This document shows, piece by piece, positions 8,093 to 17,511 of a stretch of DNA of 64,000 nt. The position numbers were made by a program, and so were the translations under genes. Source of the DNA: DATMXT01 sp035560415 (lineage in GTDB: Bacteria; Bacillota; Clostridia; Oscillospirales; Feifaniaceae). Positions within the stretch are counted from its first letter, which is position 1. Every line of letters starts with the position of its first letter. The notes below the pieces were generated by a model. The model saw only the letters and a list, made by a program, of their open reading frames with translations. It was not told the DNA's origin and did not search any database. Location: positions 1 to 64,000 of the forward strand of contig DATMZG010000117.1 in NCBI GenBank assembly GCA_035560415.1. Direction: 5' to 3'.

Positions 8093-10678
8093 ATGGACAA
8101 GCTGACGCCGATGATGCAGCAGTATATGGAAATCAAGGAGCGCAATGCGGATTACATTCTGCTGTATCGGCTGGGCGACTTCTATGAGATGTTTTTCGAA
8201 GACGCCAAGCTGGCGTCAACCGAGCTTGACCTTGTCCTGACCGGCAGAGACTGCGGAATGGATGAGCGGGCGCCCATGTGCGGCGTGCCCTACCACAGCG
8301 TCGACGCCTATATCGCGCGCCTCGTGCAAAAGGGGTATAAGGTGGCCGTCTGCGAGCAGACGGAGGACCCCGCCCTCGCCAAAGGCCTTGTGAGGCGCGA
8401 GATTGTGCGGCTTGTCACGCCCGGAACCGTCACTGACGACGGCATGCTCGAGGGCTCTAAAAACAACTATCTCGCCGCCGTCCTGCCGGACGAGGCCGGC
8501 TTTGCCATGGCCTTTGCCGACGCGTCGACCGGCGAGCTCAGCGCTATGCACCTTTCCGAGGCGGGGAGAGTCGAGGACGAACTGGCCCGGCTCTCCCCCC
8601 GCGAGGTGCTGACGGCGGCGGCTTTTCCGCCCCCGCAGGGGCTTGCCGACTTCTGCCGGCGGCAGCTCGGCGCCATATTGACGCCCTTGGGCGGCGACAA
8701 AGAGGCGCTGGCCGCGGCCGCTTTCGGCAGATACGGCAAAAATGAGCTGCTGGACAAAGGGATGGACGAGGCCGTCTGCGCCTGCGTCGGGCTTATTGTG
8801 GGATACTTGGAGGAGACCCAGCGCACCGGCGAGCTGCGCCTGGGCGAAGTGCGGTTCATCCGGCAGGGCAAGACGACGGGGCTCGACCTTGTCACCCGCC
8901 GCAACCTCGAACTCACGGGCACCATCGTCTCGGGGGAAAAACGGGGCTCCCTGCTCGGGGTGCTCGACCACACGAGGACTGCGCCGGGAGCCCGGCTGCT
9001 GCGCGCCCGCATTGAGCAGCCGCTGTGCGACATTGCGGCCATCACCCGAAGGCTCGCGGCAGTCGGCGAGCTCAAAGACAATGAGAGACTGCGCGAGAAG
9101 CTGAGGCAAATTTTGTCCGAGGTCTGCGACCTCCAGCGGCTTTTGACCAAAGTGGTTTACAAGACGGGCACGGCCAGAGAGCTTGTCGCCATCTCGGCCA
9201 CGCTGCGCCGGGTACCGGAACTGAGAGAGCTCCTCGCGCCCTGCAAGAGCGTCCTCATCGCCGAGCAGGCGGCGGCACTCGACGCCGCACCGGAACTGAC
9301 GGCGCGGGTGGGGGCCGCCATTGTCGACGACCCGCCTCTGACGGTCAGAGAGGGCGGCATGATTCGCCGTGGCTACCACCCCGAGGCTGACCGGCTCAAA
9401 GACCTCGTCGACGGCGGGCGGGGAAGGCTTGTCGCCATTGAGGCGGGGGAGCGGGAGCGCACCGAAATTAAAAACCTCAAGGTCTCCTACAACAAGGTCT
9501 TCGGCTACTACATAGAGGTTTCAAAGGGCAATGTCTCCAAAGTGCCGCCGGACTACATCCGCAAACAGACCCTTGTGAACTGCGAGCGGTACATCACCCC
9601 CGAGCTCAAGGAGCTCGAGGGGGAGGTGCTGTCGGCCGGGGACAGGCTCAAGGCGCTCGAGTATGAGCTCTTTTCCGAGGTGCGGGACATGGCGGCCACC
9701 TGCGCCGCCCGCATTGTGGGGACGGCGGAAGCCTTAGCCGAACTCGACTGCACGGCGGCCCTCGCCGAGGCCGCGCAACGGCACCGGTACTGCGAGCCGG
9801 AAGTCGACATGGGGGACCTCATTGAAATCAAAGAGGGGAGGCACCCCGTCGTCGAGCGCCTGCTCACGGACGCCCTCTTTGTGCCAAACGACACGCACCT
9901 CGACTGCAAGGGGGGCCGCATGGCCATCATCACAGGGCCCAACATGGCCGGCAAGTCCACTTACATGCGGCAGACCGCCCTCATCGTGCTCATGGCCCAA
10001 ATGGGCAGCTTTGTGCCGGCCCAGTATGCCCGCATCGGACTTGTGGACCGCATTTTCACGCGGGTCGGAGCGGCCGACAACATTGCGGGGGGTCAGTCGA
10101 CCTTCATGATGGAGATGAGCGAGACCGCCCACATCCTCAAAAACGCGACAAAGCGCAGCCTCATCATCTTCGATGAGATCGGCCGCGGCACCTCGACTTT
10201 TGACGGCATGAGCATCGCACGTGCCGTCGTCGAGTATGTGGCGGACAGTAAGCTGCTTGGCGCCCGCACGCTCTTTGCCACCCACTACCACGAGCTGACG
10301 GCGCTGGAGGGCGAAGTCGACGGGCTTGTCAACTACAACATCGCGGTCAAAAAGCGCGGGGACGACATCACTTTTTTGCGCAAAATCGTGCGGGGCGCCG
10401 CCGACGACAGCTACGGCATTGAAGTGGCAAAGCTCGCGGGCGTTCCGGAGCCGGTCATCCGCTGCGCAAAGCGGGTGCTCTCGGAGCTTGAAAGCGAAAA
10501 ACAGCGGGCGGTCCCCCGCGCCGCCCCAGAGGACGAGCCGGACGCGCAGCTCTCCTTTTCGGCGGGGCCGGCCGGGGCGCTTTGCACCGAGCTTGCCGCC
10601 ATTGACGTATCCACTCTGACGCCCTTAGAGGCGCTCAACCGGCTGTATGAATTGCAGCAGAGGGCAAATAAATTATGA
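8093..10678 (+). CDS. mutS: DNA mismatch repair protein MutS
   Basis: Recognises base mismatches and small loops and recruits MutL. 861 aa, normal length. The mismatch-wedge motif GDFYEMF is near the N-terminus (F30, E32), followed by connector, lever and clamp regions. The ABC-type ATPase has a Walker A motif GPNMAGKST near residue 616, a Walker B region IIFDEIGRGTSTFDG and the switch THYHEL. The C-terminus ends in a short helical dimerisation-like tail. The stop overlaps the mutL start by four bases (ATGA), indicating coupled synthesis of the repair pair. Confidence 0.97.
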   Translation: MDKLTPMMQQYMEIKERNADYILLYRLGDFYEMFFEDAKLASTELDLVLTGRDCGMDERAPMCGVPYHSVDAYIARLVQKGYKVAVCEQTEDPALAKGLVRREIVRLVTPGTVTDDGMLEGSKNNYLAAVLPDEAGFAMAFADASTGELSAMHLSEAGRVEDELARLSPREVLTAAAFPPPQGLADFCRRQLGAILTPLGGDKEALAAAAFGRYGKNELLDKGMDEAVCACVGLIVGYLEETQRTGELRLGEVRFIRQGKTTGLDLVTRRNLELTGTIVSGEKRGSLLGVLDHTRTAPGARLLRARIEQPLCDIAAITRRLAAVGELKDNERLREKLRQILSEVCDLQRLLTKVVYKTGTARELVAISATLRRVPELRELLAPCKSVLIAEQAAALDAAPELTARVGAAIVDDPPLTVREGGMIRRGYHPEADRLKDLVDGGRGRLVAIEAGERERTEIKNLKVSYNKVFGYYIEVSKGNVSKVPPDYIRKQTLVNCERYITPELKELEGEVLSAGDRLKALEYELFSEVRDMAATCAARIVGTAEALAELDCTAALAEAAQRHRYCEPEVDMGDLIEIKEGRHPVVERLLTDALFVPNDTHLDCKGGRMAIITGPNMAGKSTYMRQTALIVLMAQMGSFVPAQYARIGLVDRIFTRVGAADNIAGGQSTFMMEMSETAHILKNATKRSLIIFDEIGRGTSTFDGMSIARAVVEYVADSKLLGARTLFATHYHELTALEGEVDGLVNYNIAVKKRGDDITFLRKIVRGAADDSYGIEVAKLAGVPEPVIRCAKRVLSELESEKQRAVPRAAPEDEPDAQLSFSAGPAGALCTELAAIDVSTLTPLEALNRLYELQQRANKL

Positions 10679-12597
10679 GTAAAATCCATGTGCTCGACAA
10701 ACAGGTGGCCAACCTCATTGCGGCCGGCGAAGTCGTCGACCGGCCGGCCTCCATTGTCAAGGAGCTCGTCGAAAATTCCATTGACGCCGGCGCCAGCAGC
10801 GTCACGGTCGAAATCAGAGAGGGCGGAGCCAGCTATTTGCGGGTGACCGACAACGGCTGCGGCATGAACGAAGAGGACGCGAGGCTCTCCTTTGCCCGTC
10901 ACGCCACCTCCAAAGTGAGGCAGGCCGAGGACCTCACGGCCATCGGCACGCTCGGCTTTAGGGGGGAGGCGCTGGCCGCGACCGCCGCCGTCTCCAAAGT
11001 GCAGCTGCGCACAAGGGAGCCCTCCGAAGTCGAGGGCACTGAGGTGCTTGTTGAGGGCGGCGCGGAAGTCGCCGTAAACCCATGCGGCTGTCCGCCCGGC
11101 ACCACCATCATCGTGCGGGAGCTGTTTTACAACACGCCCGCCCGCAGAAAATTTTTGAAAAAAGAGACGACGGAGGCGGCCACGGTCGGCGCGATGGTCG
11201 AAAAACTGGCCATGGCAAACCCTGCGGTCGCCTTTGAATACATCAAGGACGGCAAGACCTCCCTGCTGACGCCGGGGGGCGATTTGCGCGCGGCGGCCCG
11301 GTCGGTACTCGGCCATGCCGTCGACGCCATGCTGGCGGTCGACGGCGCCTCGGGAGAAATTCAGGTGTCGGGGCTTGTCTCCCCGCCCGAGGCTGCGCGG
11401 CCAAACCGGGGCGGACAGCACTTTTTCGTCGGCGGCCGATATATCCGCTCCCGCACGCTCCAAATTGCGGTCGAGGAGGCCGTGGCGGGCCGTGTGCCCG
11501 CCGGCCGCTACCCCGCCTGCGTCATTGTCATCGACCTGCCGCCCGAGTCGGTAGACGTCAACGTCCACCCGCAGAAGCTCGAAGTGCGCTTTGCAAACGA
11601 GCGGGCGGTCTTCGACGCCGTGTCGGGCTCCGTTCGCAGCGCTTTTGACGGCAGGTCGGCCCCGCCCGAGCTGCGCTTTGCGTCCGCGGGTCAGTCCCTC
11701 GCGCACAGCGCCCCGCCGCCCGCCCTGCGAAATGAGCCCATGCCGGACGCTGTCCCGCTCTTTGCGCAAAACCCGCCGCCCGCGGTGCCCGTCTTTGCGC
11801 AAGCGGCGCCCCAAACCCGCGCGCCGCGGGGCCGGCTGGACATCGACGCCGCCGACTGGGAGTATGTTCCGCCCAAAAAAGCGGAAGATAGGGAAGAGGA
11901 AACCGCCCCGCCGCTGCCCGCACAGGAGGAGCCCGTAAAGGCCGAGGCCTTTGCGCCGGAGGTTCCGATGCCGGAGCCTGCCGATGCGCCGCTGCTCGAA
12001 GTGCCAGAAGAGCAAAAGGCGCTCGACATGCCCCCCGCCTTTCGGATGGTCGGGGAGCTCTATCACACTTACTTAATCGTCGAGTTCGAGGATGAGGTCT
12101 GGCTTGTCGACAAGCACGCGGCCAAAGAGCGCATGCTGTATGAAGAGCTCCTCAAAGCCGGCGGCGCCATGCCGCAGCGGCTCATGGAGCCAAAGCTCTG
12201 TGTCCTGGGCAGGGCCGACACGGCGGCCGCCCTCGAGGGGATGGAGGCGCTTGCCGCCTGCGGACTTGAAATTGAGGCCTTCGGGGACGACACGCTGCTC
12301 GTCCGCTCAATGCCGATGGGCATTGACGCGGCACACTGCGAGGAGCTCATCACAGAGCTCTGTGGACTGCTGCGGGAGGGCAGGCGGGAGCCCATTCCGG
12401 AGCTCACAAGGCGCATGCTGCACAAGACGGCCTGCGTCGCCGCCGTCAAGGGCGGGGACAGAGAGAGCCCCATGGCGGGCGAAGAGATGGTCAAAGCACT
12501 TGTCGCGTTGCCTGAGCTTCGCAGCTGCCCGCACGGGCGCCCCTGCGTGAAACGGCTGCCGAAGTCCTATTTCGAAAAGGAGTTTTACCGCACATGA
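10675..12597 (+). CDS. mutL: DNA mismatch repair protein MutL, endonuclease type
   Basis: GHKL-ATPase partner of MutS, 640 aa. N-terminal motifs are all present: ELVENSIDAGAS, DNGCGM and GFRGEAL. A proline- and alanine-rich linker (about residues 340-450) joins the C-terminal dimerisation and nuclease domain. That domain carries DKHAAKERMLYEE at about 479-491, a version of the DQHAx2Ex4E metal-binding nuclease motif with Lys in place of Gln, and SCPHGRPC near the end, a zinc-site motif. So this MutL should nick DNA itself, as expected in a bacterium without MutH. It overlaps miaA by four bases. Confidence 0.97.
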   Translation: MSKIHVLDKQVANLIAAGEVVDRPASIVKELVENSIDAGASSVTVEIREGGASYLRVTDNGCGMNEEDARLSFARHATSKVRQAEDLTAIGTLGFRGEALAATAAVSKVQLRTREPSEVEGTEVLVEGGAEVAVNPCGCPPGTTIIVRELFYNTPARRKFLKKETTEAATVGAMVEKLAMANPAVAFEYIKDGKTSLLTPGGDLRAAARSVLGHAVDAMLAVDGASGEIQVSGLVSPPEAARPNRGGQHFFVGGRYIRSRTLQIAVEEAVAGRVPAGRYPACVIVIDLPPESVDVNVHPQKLEVRFANERAVFDAVSGSVRSAFDGRSAPPELRFASAGQSLAHSAPPPALRNEPMPDAVPLFAQNPPPAVPVFAQAAPQTRAPRGRLDIDAADWEYVPPKKAEDREEETAPPLPAQEEPVKAEAFAPEVPMPEPADAPLLEVPEEQKALDMPPAFRMVGELYHTYLIVEFEDEVWLVDKHAAKERMLYEELLKAGGAMPQRLMEPKLCVLGRADTAAALEGMEALAACGLEIEAFGDDTLLVRSMPMGIDAAHCEELITELCGLLREGRREPIPELTRRMLHKTACVAAVKGGDRESPMAGEEMVKALVALPELRSCPHGRPCVKRLPKSYFEKEFYRT

Positions 12598-13511
12598 AGC
12601 CACGCGTCCTCGCCGTGGGGGGGCCTACTTCCACGGGCAAGACGGCCTTTGGCGTGCTGCTGGCAAAGACTGCCTGTGGCGAAGTCGTCTCCTGCGACTC
12701 CATGCAGCTATACAAGGGCATGGTCATCGGCACCGCAGCTCCGACGCCGGAGGAGACGGGGGGCGTCCTCCACCACATGGTCGGCGTCGTCGACCCGGCT
12801 GTCTCATTTTCAGTGGCCGATTACTGCGCCATGGCCGCCCCCATTCTGGCCGACATCCACGCACGCGGCCTTGTGCCCGTCGTCGTCGGCGGCACCGGGC
12901 TCTACATGGACTGCCTGCTCTCGGGCATGACCTTTCTCGGGCAGCAGGAGACGGGCGAGGTGCGCCGTCAGCTCTGGGCGCAGGACGGCGAGGCGCTTTG
13001 GAAGCGGCTTGCCGAGCTCGACCCGCAGGCGGCGGCCTCCATTCACCCCGCCAATAAAAAAAGGGTCATCCGAGCCCTTGAAGTCGTGCTGACAACCGGC
13101 GAGACCATGACGGCAAGGGCCGCCCGCCAGAGCGCGGCCGAGTCGCCCTATGAGGTGACGAAAATCTGCCTTGACCTGGCCGACCGGGAGCTCCTTCGCG
13201 CCCGGTGCGAGCGCAGGGTCGACGAGATGATGGAAAAGGGGCTGCTTGAGGAGGTCGAAGGGCTGCTCAAAAAGCCGGGGCTGCGGGCGTCCACCGCGTT
13301 TCAGAGCATCGGCTACAAGGAGCTTGCGACATATTTCGACGGAATTCTGCCTTTAGAGCGGGCGGTCGAGGACATTAAGACCGCGACGAAAAAATACGCA
13401 AAGCGGCAGCGCAGCTGGTTTCGAAGGGACGGGGCGACCCTTTGGTATTATCGGGACCAACTTTCCGGAGAAGCGATAATCGACGATTTACGACAGCGCA
13501 ATCTGCTATAA
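12594..13511 (+). CDS. miaA: tRNA dimethylallyltransferase MiaA
   Basis: Transfers a dimethylallyl group from DMAPP to N6 of A37 in tRNAs reading UNN codons, making the substrate of MiaB. 305 aa, normal length. P-loop GGPTSTGKT at residues 9-17, then the family motifs SCDSMQLYKGM and VGGTGLYMDCLL, and a C-terminal KRQRSWFRRD RNA-contact motif. It overlaps mutL by four bases and precedes hfq, an order widely conserved in bacteria. Confidence 0.96.
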   Translation: MKPRVLAVGGPTSTGKTAFGVLLAKTACGEVVSCDSMQLYKGMVIGTAAPTPEETGGVLHHMVGVVDPAVSFSVADYCAMAAPILADIHARGLVPVVVGGTGLYMDCLLSGMTFLGQQETGEVRRQLWAQDGEALWKRLAELDPQAAASIHPANKKRVIRALEVVLTTGETMTARAARQSAAESPYEVTKICLDLADRELLRARCERRVDEMMEKGLLEEVEGLLKKPGLRASTAFQSIGYKELATYFDGILPLERAVEDIKTATKKYAKRQRSWFRRDGATLWYYRDQLSGEAIIDDLRQRNLL

Positions 13512-13515
13512 TTTT

Positions 13516-13540
13516 CCCATAATCTGGCAATTATGGGAGG
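13516..13540 (+). promoter_or_regulatory. Hairpin covering the hfq ribosome binding site
   Basis: CCCATAAT (13516-13523) pairs perfectly with ATTATGGG (13530-13537) across six bases. The last three G of the stem are also the first three of the Shine-Dalgarno sequence GGGAGG (13535-13540), seven bases before the hfq ATG. Folding would hide half of that site, so the element may control translation. Regulation is inference from structure only. Confidence 0.5.
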
Positions 13541-13546
13541 TAAACA

Positions 13547-13783
13547 ATGGAAAGACAGCTGAACATCCAGGATGCGTTTTTAAATCAGGTCAGAAGGGAC
13601 AAGCAGATCATCTCGATGTACCTCGTCAACGGGGTGCGCGTGGGCGGCGTCGTCCGGGCGTTTGACAGCTATGTGGTGGTGCTGGAGGACAGGGGTTCCC
13701 AGCAGGTCATTTACAAGCACGCCATTTCGACCATGATCCCGTCGCTGCCGGTTCAGCTTTTCAAGGCGGAGAATGAACAATAA
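13547..13783 (+). CDS. hfq: RNA chaperone Hfq
   Basis: Sm-like hexameric RNA chaperone that binds small RNAs and A- or U-rich RNA. 78 aa, the size of Gram-positive Hfq. The Sm1 region runs DAFLNQVRRDKQIISMYLVN and the Sm2 region includes QQVIYKHAISTM, with the YKHA motif characteristic of bacterial Hfq. It lacks the long C-terminal tail of enterobacterial Hfq. Start supported by GGGAGG. Its stop overlaps the following HlyD-like gene by 11 bases. Confidence 0.96.
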   Translation: MERQLNIQDAFLNQVRRDKQIISMYLVNGVRVGGVVRAFDSYVVVLEDRGSQQVIYKHAISTMIPSLPVQLFKAENEQ

Positions 13784-15008
13784 CAGTTCCAAAAAACCCA
13801 AAACGAACAGGCTGCTCTATGTGTTTTTGCTTCTGGCGGGCGCTTACATCTCCTACCAGATAGCGGCTTTGACGCGCCCGGATTTTGTGACCGAGACGGC
13901 CCTCTCCATGAAAATCACCGACGAAATGCAGGTGTCGGGCTGGTTTTTCCGGGATGAGGAGGTCATCGCCATGCCGCAGGCAGAGGCGCAGTACGTCCGG
14001 TACGAGGTCTCCGACTGCGGACGGGTGGCCTCGGGCAGCGTCATTGCGACCCTCTACGAAACGCCTGAGGACACGGCGGCAAGCGCCGAAATTGCGCAGC
14101 TGACAAAGACCATCACAAAGCTCGACGCCATGCTCTCCAGGCCCGGAATCGGCATCGGCGAAGTCGCCGAGCTCGACGGCGAAATTTATCAGGCGGTGCG
14201 GGACACGGCCGACAGCGCCGCAATCGGCGACCTGTCGGGTGCAGGCGAGACCAAAGAGGAGCTCATTTACCTTCTGACGAGAAGGCAGCTCGCCACCGTC
14301 GGCACCGAGCCGACTCAGCGGCTCCTCGACGAGCGGGTGGGGGACAAGTCGAGCCTTTTATCCGCCCTGGGCAAGAGGGGACACAAAGTCACGTCGCCTG
14401 CGGCGGGGGCCTTCGTGTCGGTCACTGACGGGTATGAGTCGCGCTTCAACCCCGCCCTCTGCGGGACGCTGACACCGGCAAAACTGCGGGAGATGGCGGC
14501 GGCGCCGCCCGCCGACACGGGAAACGCGCTCGGGAAAATCATCAAAGGGTACGACTGGCGGTATGTCTGCATTGTGGGCGACGCCGACGGCAAGCGGCTG
14601 ACCGTGGGCAAGACCTATCATCTTCGGTTTGGCGGAGACCCCGACAACCCGATTTTGGCGGTGCTTGAAAACGCCGCCTCCTCGGAGCAGGACGGGTATG
14701 TGCTGACTTTCCGCTCCAGCCGCACGAGCTCTGCCTGCCTGCTCCAGCGGCAGCAGACGGCCGGCATCATCCTGACCTCCTACGAGGGGCTTTGCGTCAA
14801 CAACGAGGCCAGGCGCGTCGTCGACGGCGTGACCGGCGTGTATGTGCTGGCGGGCATGGAGATGACCTTCAAACCCATTGAGACGCTCTACACGACCGAC
14901 TCCTACACCATCGTCAAGTGGGAGCCGAACAAGTCGGGGGCACTGCGGCTCTACGACGAGGTCATCCTGACCGGCAAGGAGATTTACGACGGGAAAATCG
15001 TGCAGTAG
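13773..15008 (+). CDS. HlyD-like membrane protein of the sepF locus
   Basis: 411-aa protein with a short Lys/Asn-rich cytoplasmic N-terminus, one membrane helix at about residues 14-31, and a large extracytoplasmic part with beta-rich ends (about 55-100 and 200-405) flanking a helical hairpin (about 100-185). This layout resembles HlyD/AcrA-type adaptor proteins, and similar genes lie beside sepF and ylm genes in Clostridia. No transporter partner is adjacent, so an export role is not established; an envelope or division role is equally possible. Translation probably couples to hfq, which it overlaps by 11 bases. Confidence 0.6.
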   Translation: MNNNSSKKPKTNRLLYVFLLLAGAYISYQIAALTRPDFVTETALSMKITDEMQVSGWFFRDEEVIAMPQAEAQYVRYEVSDCGRVASGSVIATLYETPEDTAASAEIAQLTKTITKLDAMLSRPGIGIGEVAELDGEIYQAVRDTADSAAIGDLSGAGETKEELIYLLTRRQLATVGTEPTQRLLDERVGDKSSLLSALGKRGHKVTSPAAGAFVSVTDGYESRFNPALCGTLTPAKLREMAAAPPADTGNALGKIIKGYDWRYVCIVGDADGKRLTVGKTYHLRFGGDPDNPILAVLENAASSEQDGYVLTFRSSRTSSACLLQRQQTAGIILTSYEGLCVNNEARRVVDGVTGVYVLAGMEMTFKPIETLYTTDSYTIVKWEPNKSGALRLYDEVILTGKEIYDGKIVQ

Positions 15009-15057
15009 CACGATATCATAAACAGACATATATATGTGTAATCAGGGAGAATGCGAC

Positions 15058-15759
15058 ATGGGAATTTACGACAACGTCATGCGGGTGCGCGAGGGCATTG
15101 CGAGGGCGGCGGCCGCCGCGGGCCGGCCGAAGGGGGACATCACGCTGGTGGCCGTCAGCAAGACTTTCGGCGCCGATAAAATCAACGAGGCCGTGGCGGC
15201 GGGGGCTTTGGACATCGGCGAAAACTATGTGCAGGAGTTCACGGAAAAACTCCCCCAAATCGATAAGTCGGCAACGCTGCATTTCATCGGCCATCTGCAA
15301 TCGAACAAAGTGAGACATGTCGTCGGAAAAGTGAAATATATCCAGTCCTGCGACCGCATGTCGCTGGCCGGGGAAATTGAGCGGCAGGCCGAAAAGCTCG
15401 GCATTGTTCAGGACGTTTTAATTGAGGTCAACGCCGGAAACGAGGCCTCCAAGAGCGGCGTTTCCATCGAGGGGGCGCAGGACCTCATTTTTCAGCTCGG
15501 GGAGCTGCCCCACATCCGGGTTTGCGGGCTCATGGCCATTCCACCCCACAATGACGACCCCGCGGCCTCCCGCCTTCATTTTGAAAGATTATATCACTTG
15601 TTTCTTGACATAAGGGGCAAAAAAACGGATAATAGTACTAATCAAATGTCAATTCTGTCAATGGGCATGTCCGGCGATTATGAAGAGGCGATTCGGTGCG
15701 GCTCGAATATGGTTCGGGTCGGCACTGCCATATTCGGACAGAGGACTTATACGAAATAG
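15058..15759 (+). CDS. YggS/PLPBP family pyridoxal-phosphate-binding protein
   Basis: PLP homeostasis protein of the alanine-racemase N-terminal fold, with no known catalytic activity. 234 aa. The PLP lysine is K35 in VAVSKTFGA; the strand motifs ENYVQEF, HFIGHLQSNK and LSMGMSGDYEEAI are diagnostic, and GSNMVRVGTAIFG closes the phosphate site. GGGAG at 15045-15049 with an 8-base spacing supports ATG 15058 over an in-frame ATG at 15034. It stands next to sepF and yggT, a long-conserved division-locus order (ylmE-F-G in Bacillus). Confidence 0.95.
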   Translation: MGIYDNVMRVREGIARAAAAAGRPKGDITLVAVSKTFGADKINEAVAAGALDIGENYVQEFTEKLPQIDKSATLHFIGHLQSNKVRHVVGKVKYIQSCDRMSLAGEIERQAEKLGIVQDVLIEVNAGNEASKSGVSIEGAQDLIFQLGELPHIRVCGLMAIPPHNDDPAASRLHFERLYHLFLDIRGKKTDNSTNQMSILSMGMSGDYEEAIRCGSNMVRVGTAIFGQRTYTK

Positions 15760-15809
15760 GTATTTATACGAAGTAGAAACCACACGAAACTTAAGTTTGG
15801 AGGACGACA

Positions 15810-16283
15810 ATGGGACTTCTCGATAAGCTGAAAGATCTGATTGGATCAGAGGATGAGGAATATAACGAAGATGAGGACTTTTTTCCGCCCGACCGCGCCG
15901 AGACTAAGGGGGGGAGCGAGCCCATCATTCCCGAGATGAAGGAGGATAAGAAGCTGTCGGTCGTGGATAGTAAGAAAGCGGGCAAGGTTGTCAACATACA
16001 TACGACGGCCCAGCTTCAGGTCATTCTGGTCAAGCCGGAGCGGTTTGACGATGCCGTCAGCATCGCCGACCACCTGCTCGACAAGCGCACCGTCGTCTTA
16101 AATCTCGAATCGACCAACAAGGACGTCAGCAGGCGGCTGGTCGACTTCCTCTCGGGCGTCGCCTACGCCGGCGGCGGCCAGATTAAAAAGGTCGCCAACA
16201 GCACCTTTATCATCACCCCCTACAATGTCAACATCATGGGGGACCTCATTGACGAACTCGAATCCACCGGGGTGTTTTTCTGA
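15810..16283 (+). CDS. sepF: Cell division protein SepF
   Basis: Membrane-associated FtsZ-binding protein that helps align FtsZ filaments at the septum. 157 aa. The N-terminus (MGLLDKLKDLIG) is an amphipathic membrane-binding helix, followed by an acidic linker and the SepF core (about 70-150) with VVLNLESTNKDVSRRLVDFLSG and the C-terminal FIITPYNVNI. GGAGGA lies before the start. The TGA overlaps the next ATG by one base. Confidence 0.95.
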   Translation: MGLLDKLKDLIGSEDEEYNEDEDFFPPDRAETKGGSEPIIPEMKEDKKLSVVDSKKAGKVVNIHTTAQLQVILVKPERFDDAVSIADHLLDKRTVVLNLESTNKDVSRRLVDFLSGVAYAGGGQIKKVANSTFIITPYNVNIMGDLIDELESTGVFF

Positions 16284-16546
16284 TGCTCGCAAGACTGCTC
16301 GTCGCCGCAAGCTGGCTCATCAGCATCATACAGTGGGCACTTGTCGTGCGCGCCATCGTCTCCTGGTTTCCCACCTTTCCGCCGTCACAGGCCATTTATC
16401 AGGCCCTGTGCGTGCTGACCGACCCCATTGTGGCGCCGATCCGCGCAGGCCTGCGGAAAGTTCCGCAGCTGTCGCAGCTGCCCATCGACCTGTCGGTGCT
16501 CTTTGCCTATTTCGCGCTTGAACTGGTTCGAATTTTGCTCTTGTAA
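16283..16546 (+). CDS. YggT family membrane protein
   Basis: 87-aa protein with two membrane helices (about residues 2-25 and 65-86) around a short loop with the family signature LTDPIVAPIRAGLRK. YggT (YlmG) proteins are linked to division and membrane organisation and are usually encoded beside sepF, as here; biochemical function is unknown. Start and upstream stop share a base (TGATG). A 116-base gap with a GCCGCC/GGCGGC inverted pair follows; it has no T run and is not called a terminator. Confidence 0.9.
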   Translation: MLARLLVAASWLISIIQWALVVRAIVSWFPTFPPSQAIYQALCVLTDPIVAPIRAGLRKVPQLSQLPIDLSVLFAYFALELVRILLL

Positions 16547-16662
16547 CGTCCTTTAATGCGGGCAAAGCCCCGCGCCGCCAAAAAGAAAGACTGCGGCGGC
16601 AAAAGTCGGCGCACCTCTGGGCGCGCCACTTTGGCAAACGAATAAGACGGAGGGGGTACAAC

Positions 16663-17511
16663 ATGCTTACGCCTACGGAGCTGAAGTCCAAGCAGTTTTC
16701 GAGGTCGCTTTTCGGCGGTTATTCCATGTCCGACGTGGACAGACTTCTCGACATACTGACTGTGGACTACGAAAAGCTGTATACCGAAAACGCGGAACTG
16801 AACAAAAAAGTGGAAAAGCTGCTTGACCGCCTCGAGGCTTATGAGGAGCAAGAGGAGTCCATCAAGGCGGCCATTTTAAACGCGCAGCGCATGTGCGACA
16901 CCATTGTCAAGCAGGCGGGCCAAAAGGCCGAACTCATTGAGATAGACGCCAAGGCCAAAAGCGATAAAATCATGAAGTCAGCCGAGGAGACCGTGAAAAT
17001 CAAAGAGCAGGAGCTCGACACTCTCCAGGCCGAAGCCGGGAAATTCCGCGAGAGGCTGGTCTCGATATACAGGGAGCATCTGGCCCTCATCACGGCGCTG
17101 CCGGTCTATGTGGAGGAAAAGCCGGCGCAGCTCGAGTCTTCACTGAGCGACTCCGACGCGCCGCAGTCCGAGGGGGACGAGGGCGAGAGGTCCGAGTCCG
17201 GCACCGCAGAGCCTTCGCAGCAGACTTTTGAGTTTGAACCGGAGGACGCGTCAGAAGAAACCGACAGCGAGAAGACGATGGTCTTTGAGCGTGTGTTCGA
17301 TGGGCAAGAGCCCCTCGCGGGAGAGGGGGCGATACCCCCGACGGCAGCTAATCAGCCGCGTCCCATTGCGACTGACGTCGTGGAGCTCATGGCGGAAGAG
17401 GAGACCGAGGGGTATGACGAGATGACCCACCTCACGCTGGAGGACTCGCTGCAATTCGGCCCCGATTTCGATATTGTCACCGGTAAAAAAATAAACAAAG
17501 GAAATGGCTAA
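16663..17511 (+). CDS. divIVA: DivIVA domain protein
   Basis: Coiled-coil protein that marks negatively curved membrane at poles and septa. The 282-aa protein starts with the DivIVA lipid-binding domain (LTPTELKSKQFSRSLFGGY), continues as a long coiled coil (about 35-145), and ends in a low-complexity acidic region (about 150-282) that is longer than in Bacillus DivIVA. It lies after sepF and yggT, as in other Firmicutes. GGAGGGGG precedes the ATG. Its stop shares one base with the ileS start. Confidence 0.92.
   Translation: MLTPTELKSKQFSRSLFGGYSMSDVDRLLDILTVDYEKLYTENAELNKKVEKLLDRLEAYEEQEESIKAAILNAQRMCDTIVKQAGQKAELIEIDAKAKSDKIMKSAEETVKIKEQELDTLQAEAGKFRERLVSIYREHLALITALPVYVEEKPAQLESSLSDSDAPQSEGDEGERSESGTAEPSQQTFEFEPEDASEETDSEKTMVFERVFDGQEPLAGEGAIPPTAANQPRPIATDVVELMAEEETEGYDEMTHLTLEDSLQFGPDFDIVTGKKINKGNG

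Noticed and set aside
10411..12066. 551-aa minus-strand frame across mutS and mutL
   Set aside because: Runs opposite two genes with all expected motifs; its sequence is Arg/Gly-rich with no family motif.
16550..16640. GC-rich inverted pair between yggT and divIVA as a terminator
   Set aside because: Stem is interrupted and not followed by a T run; the neighbouring genes look co-transcribed.
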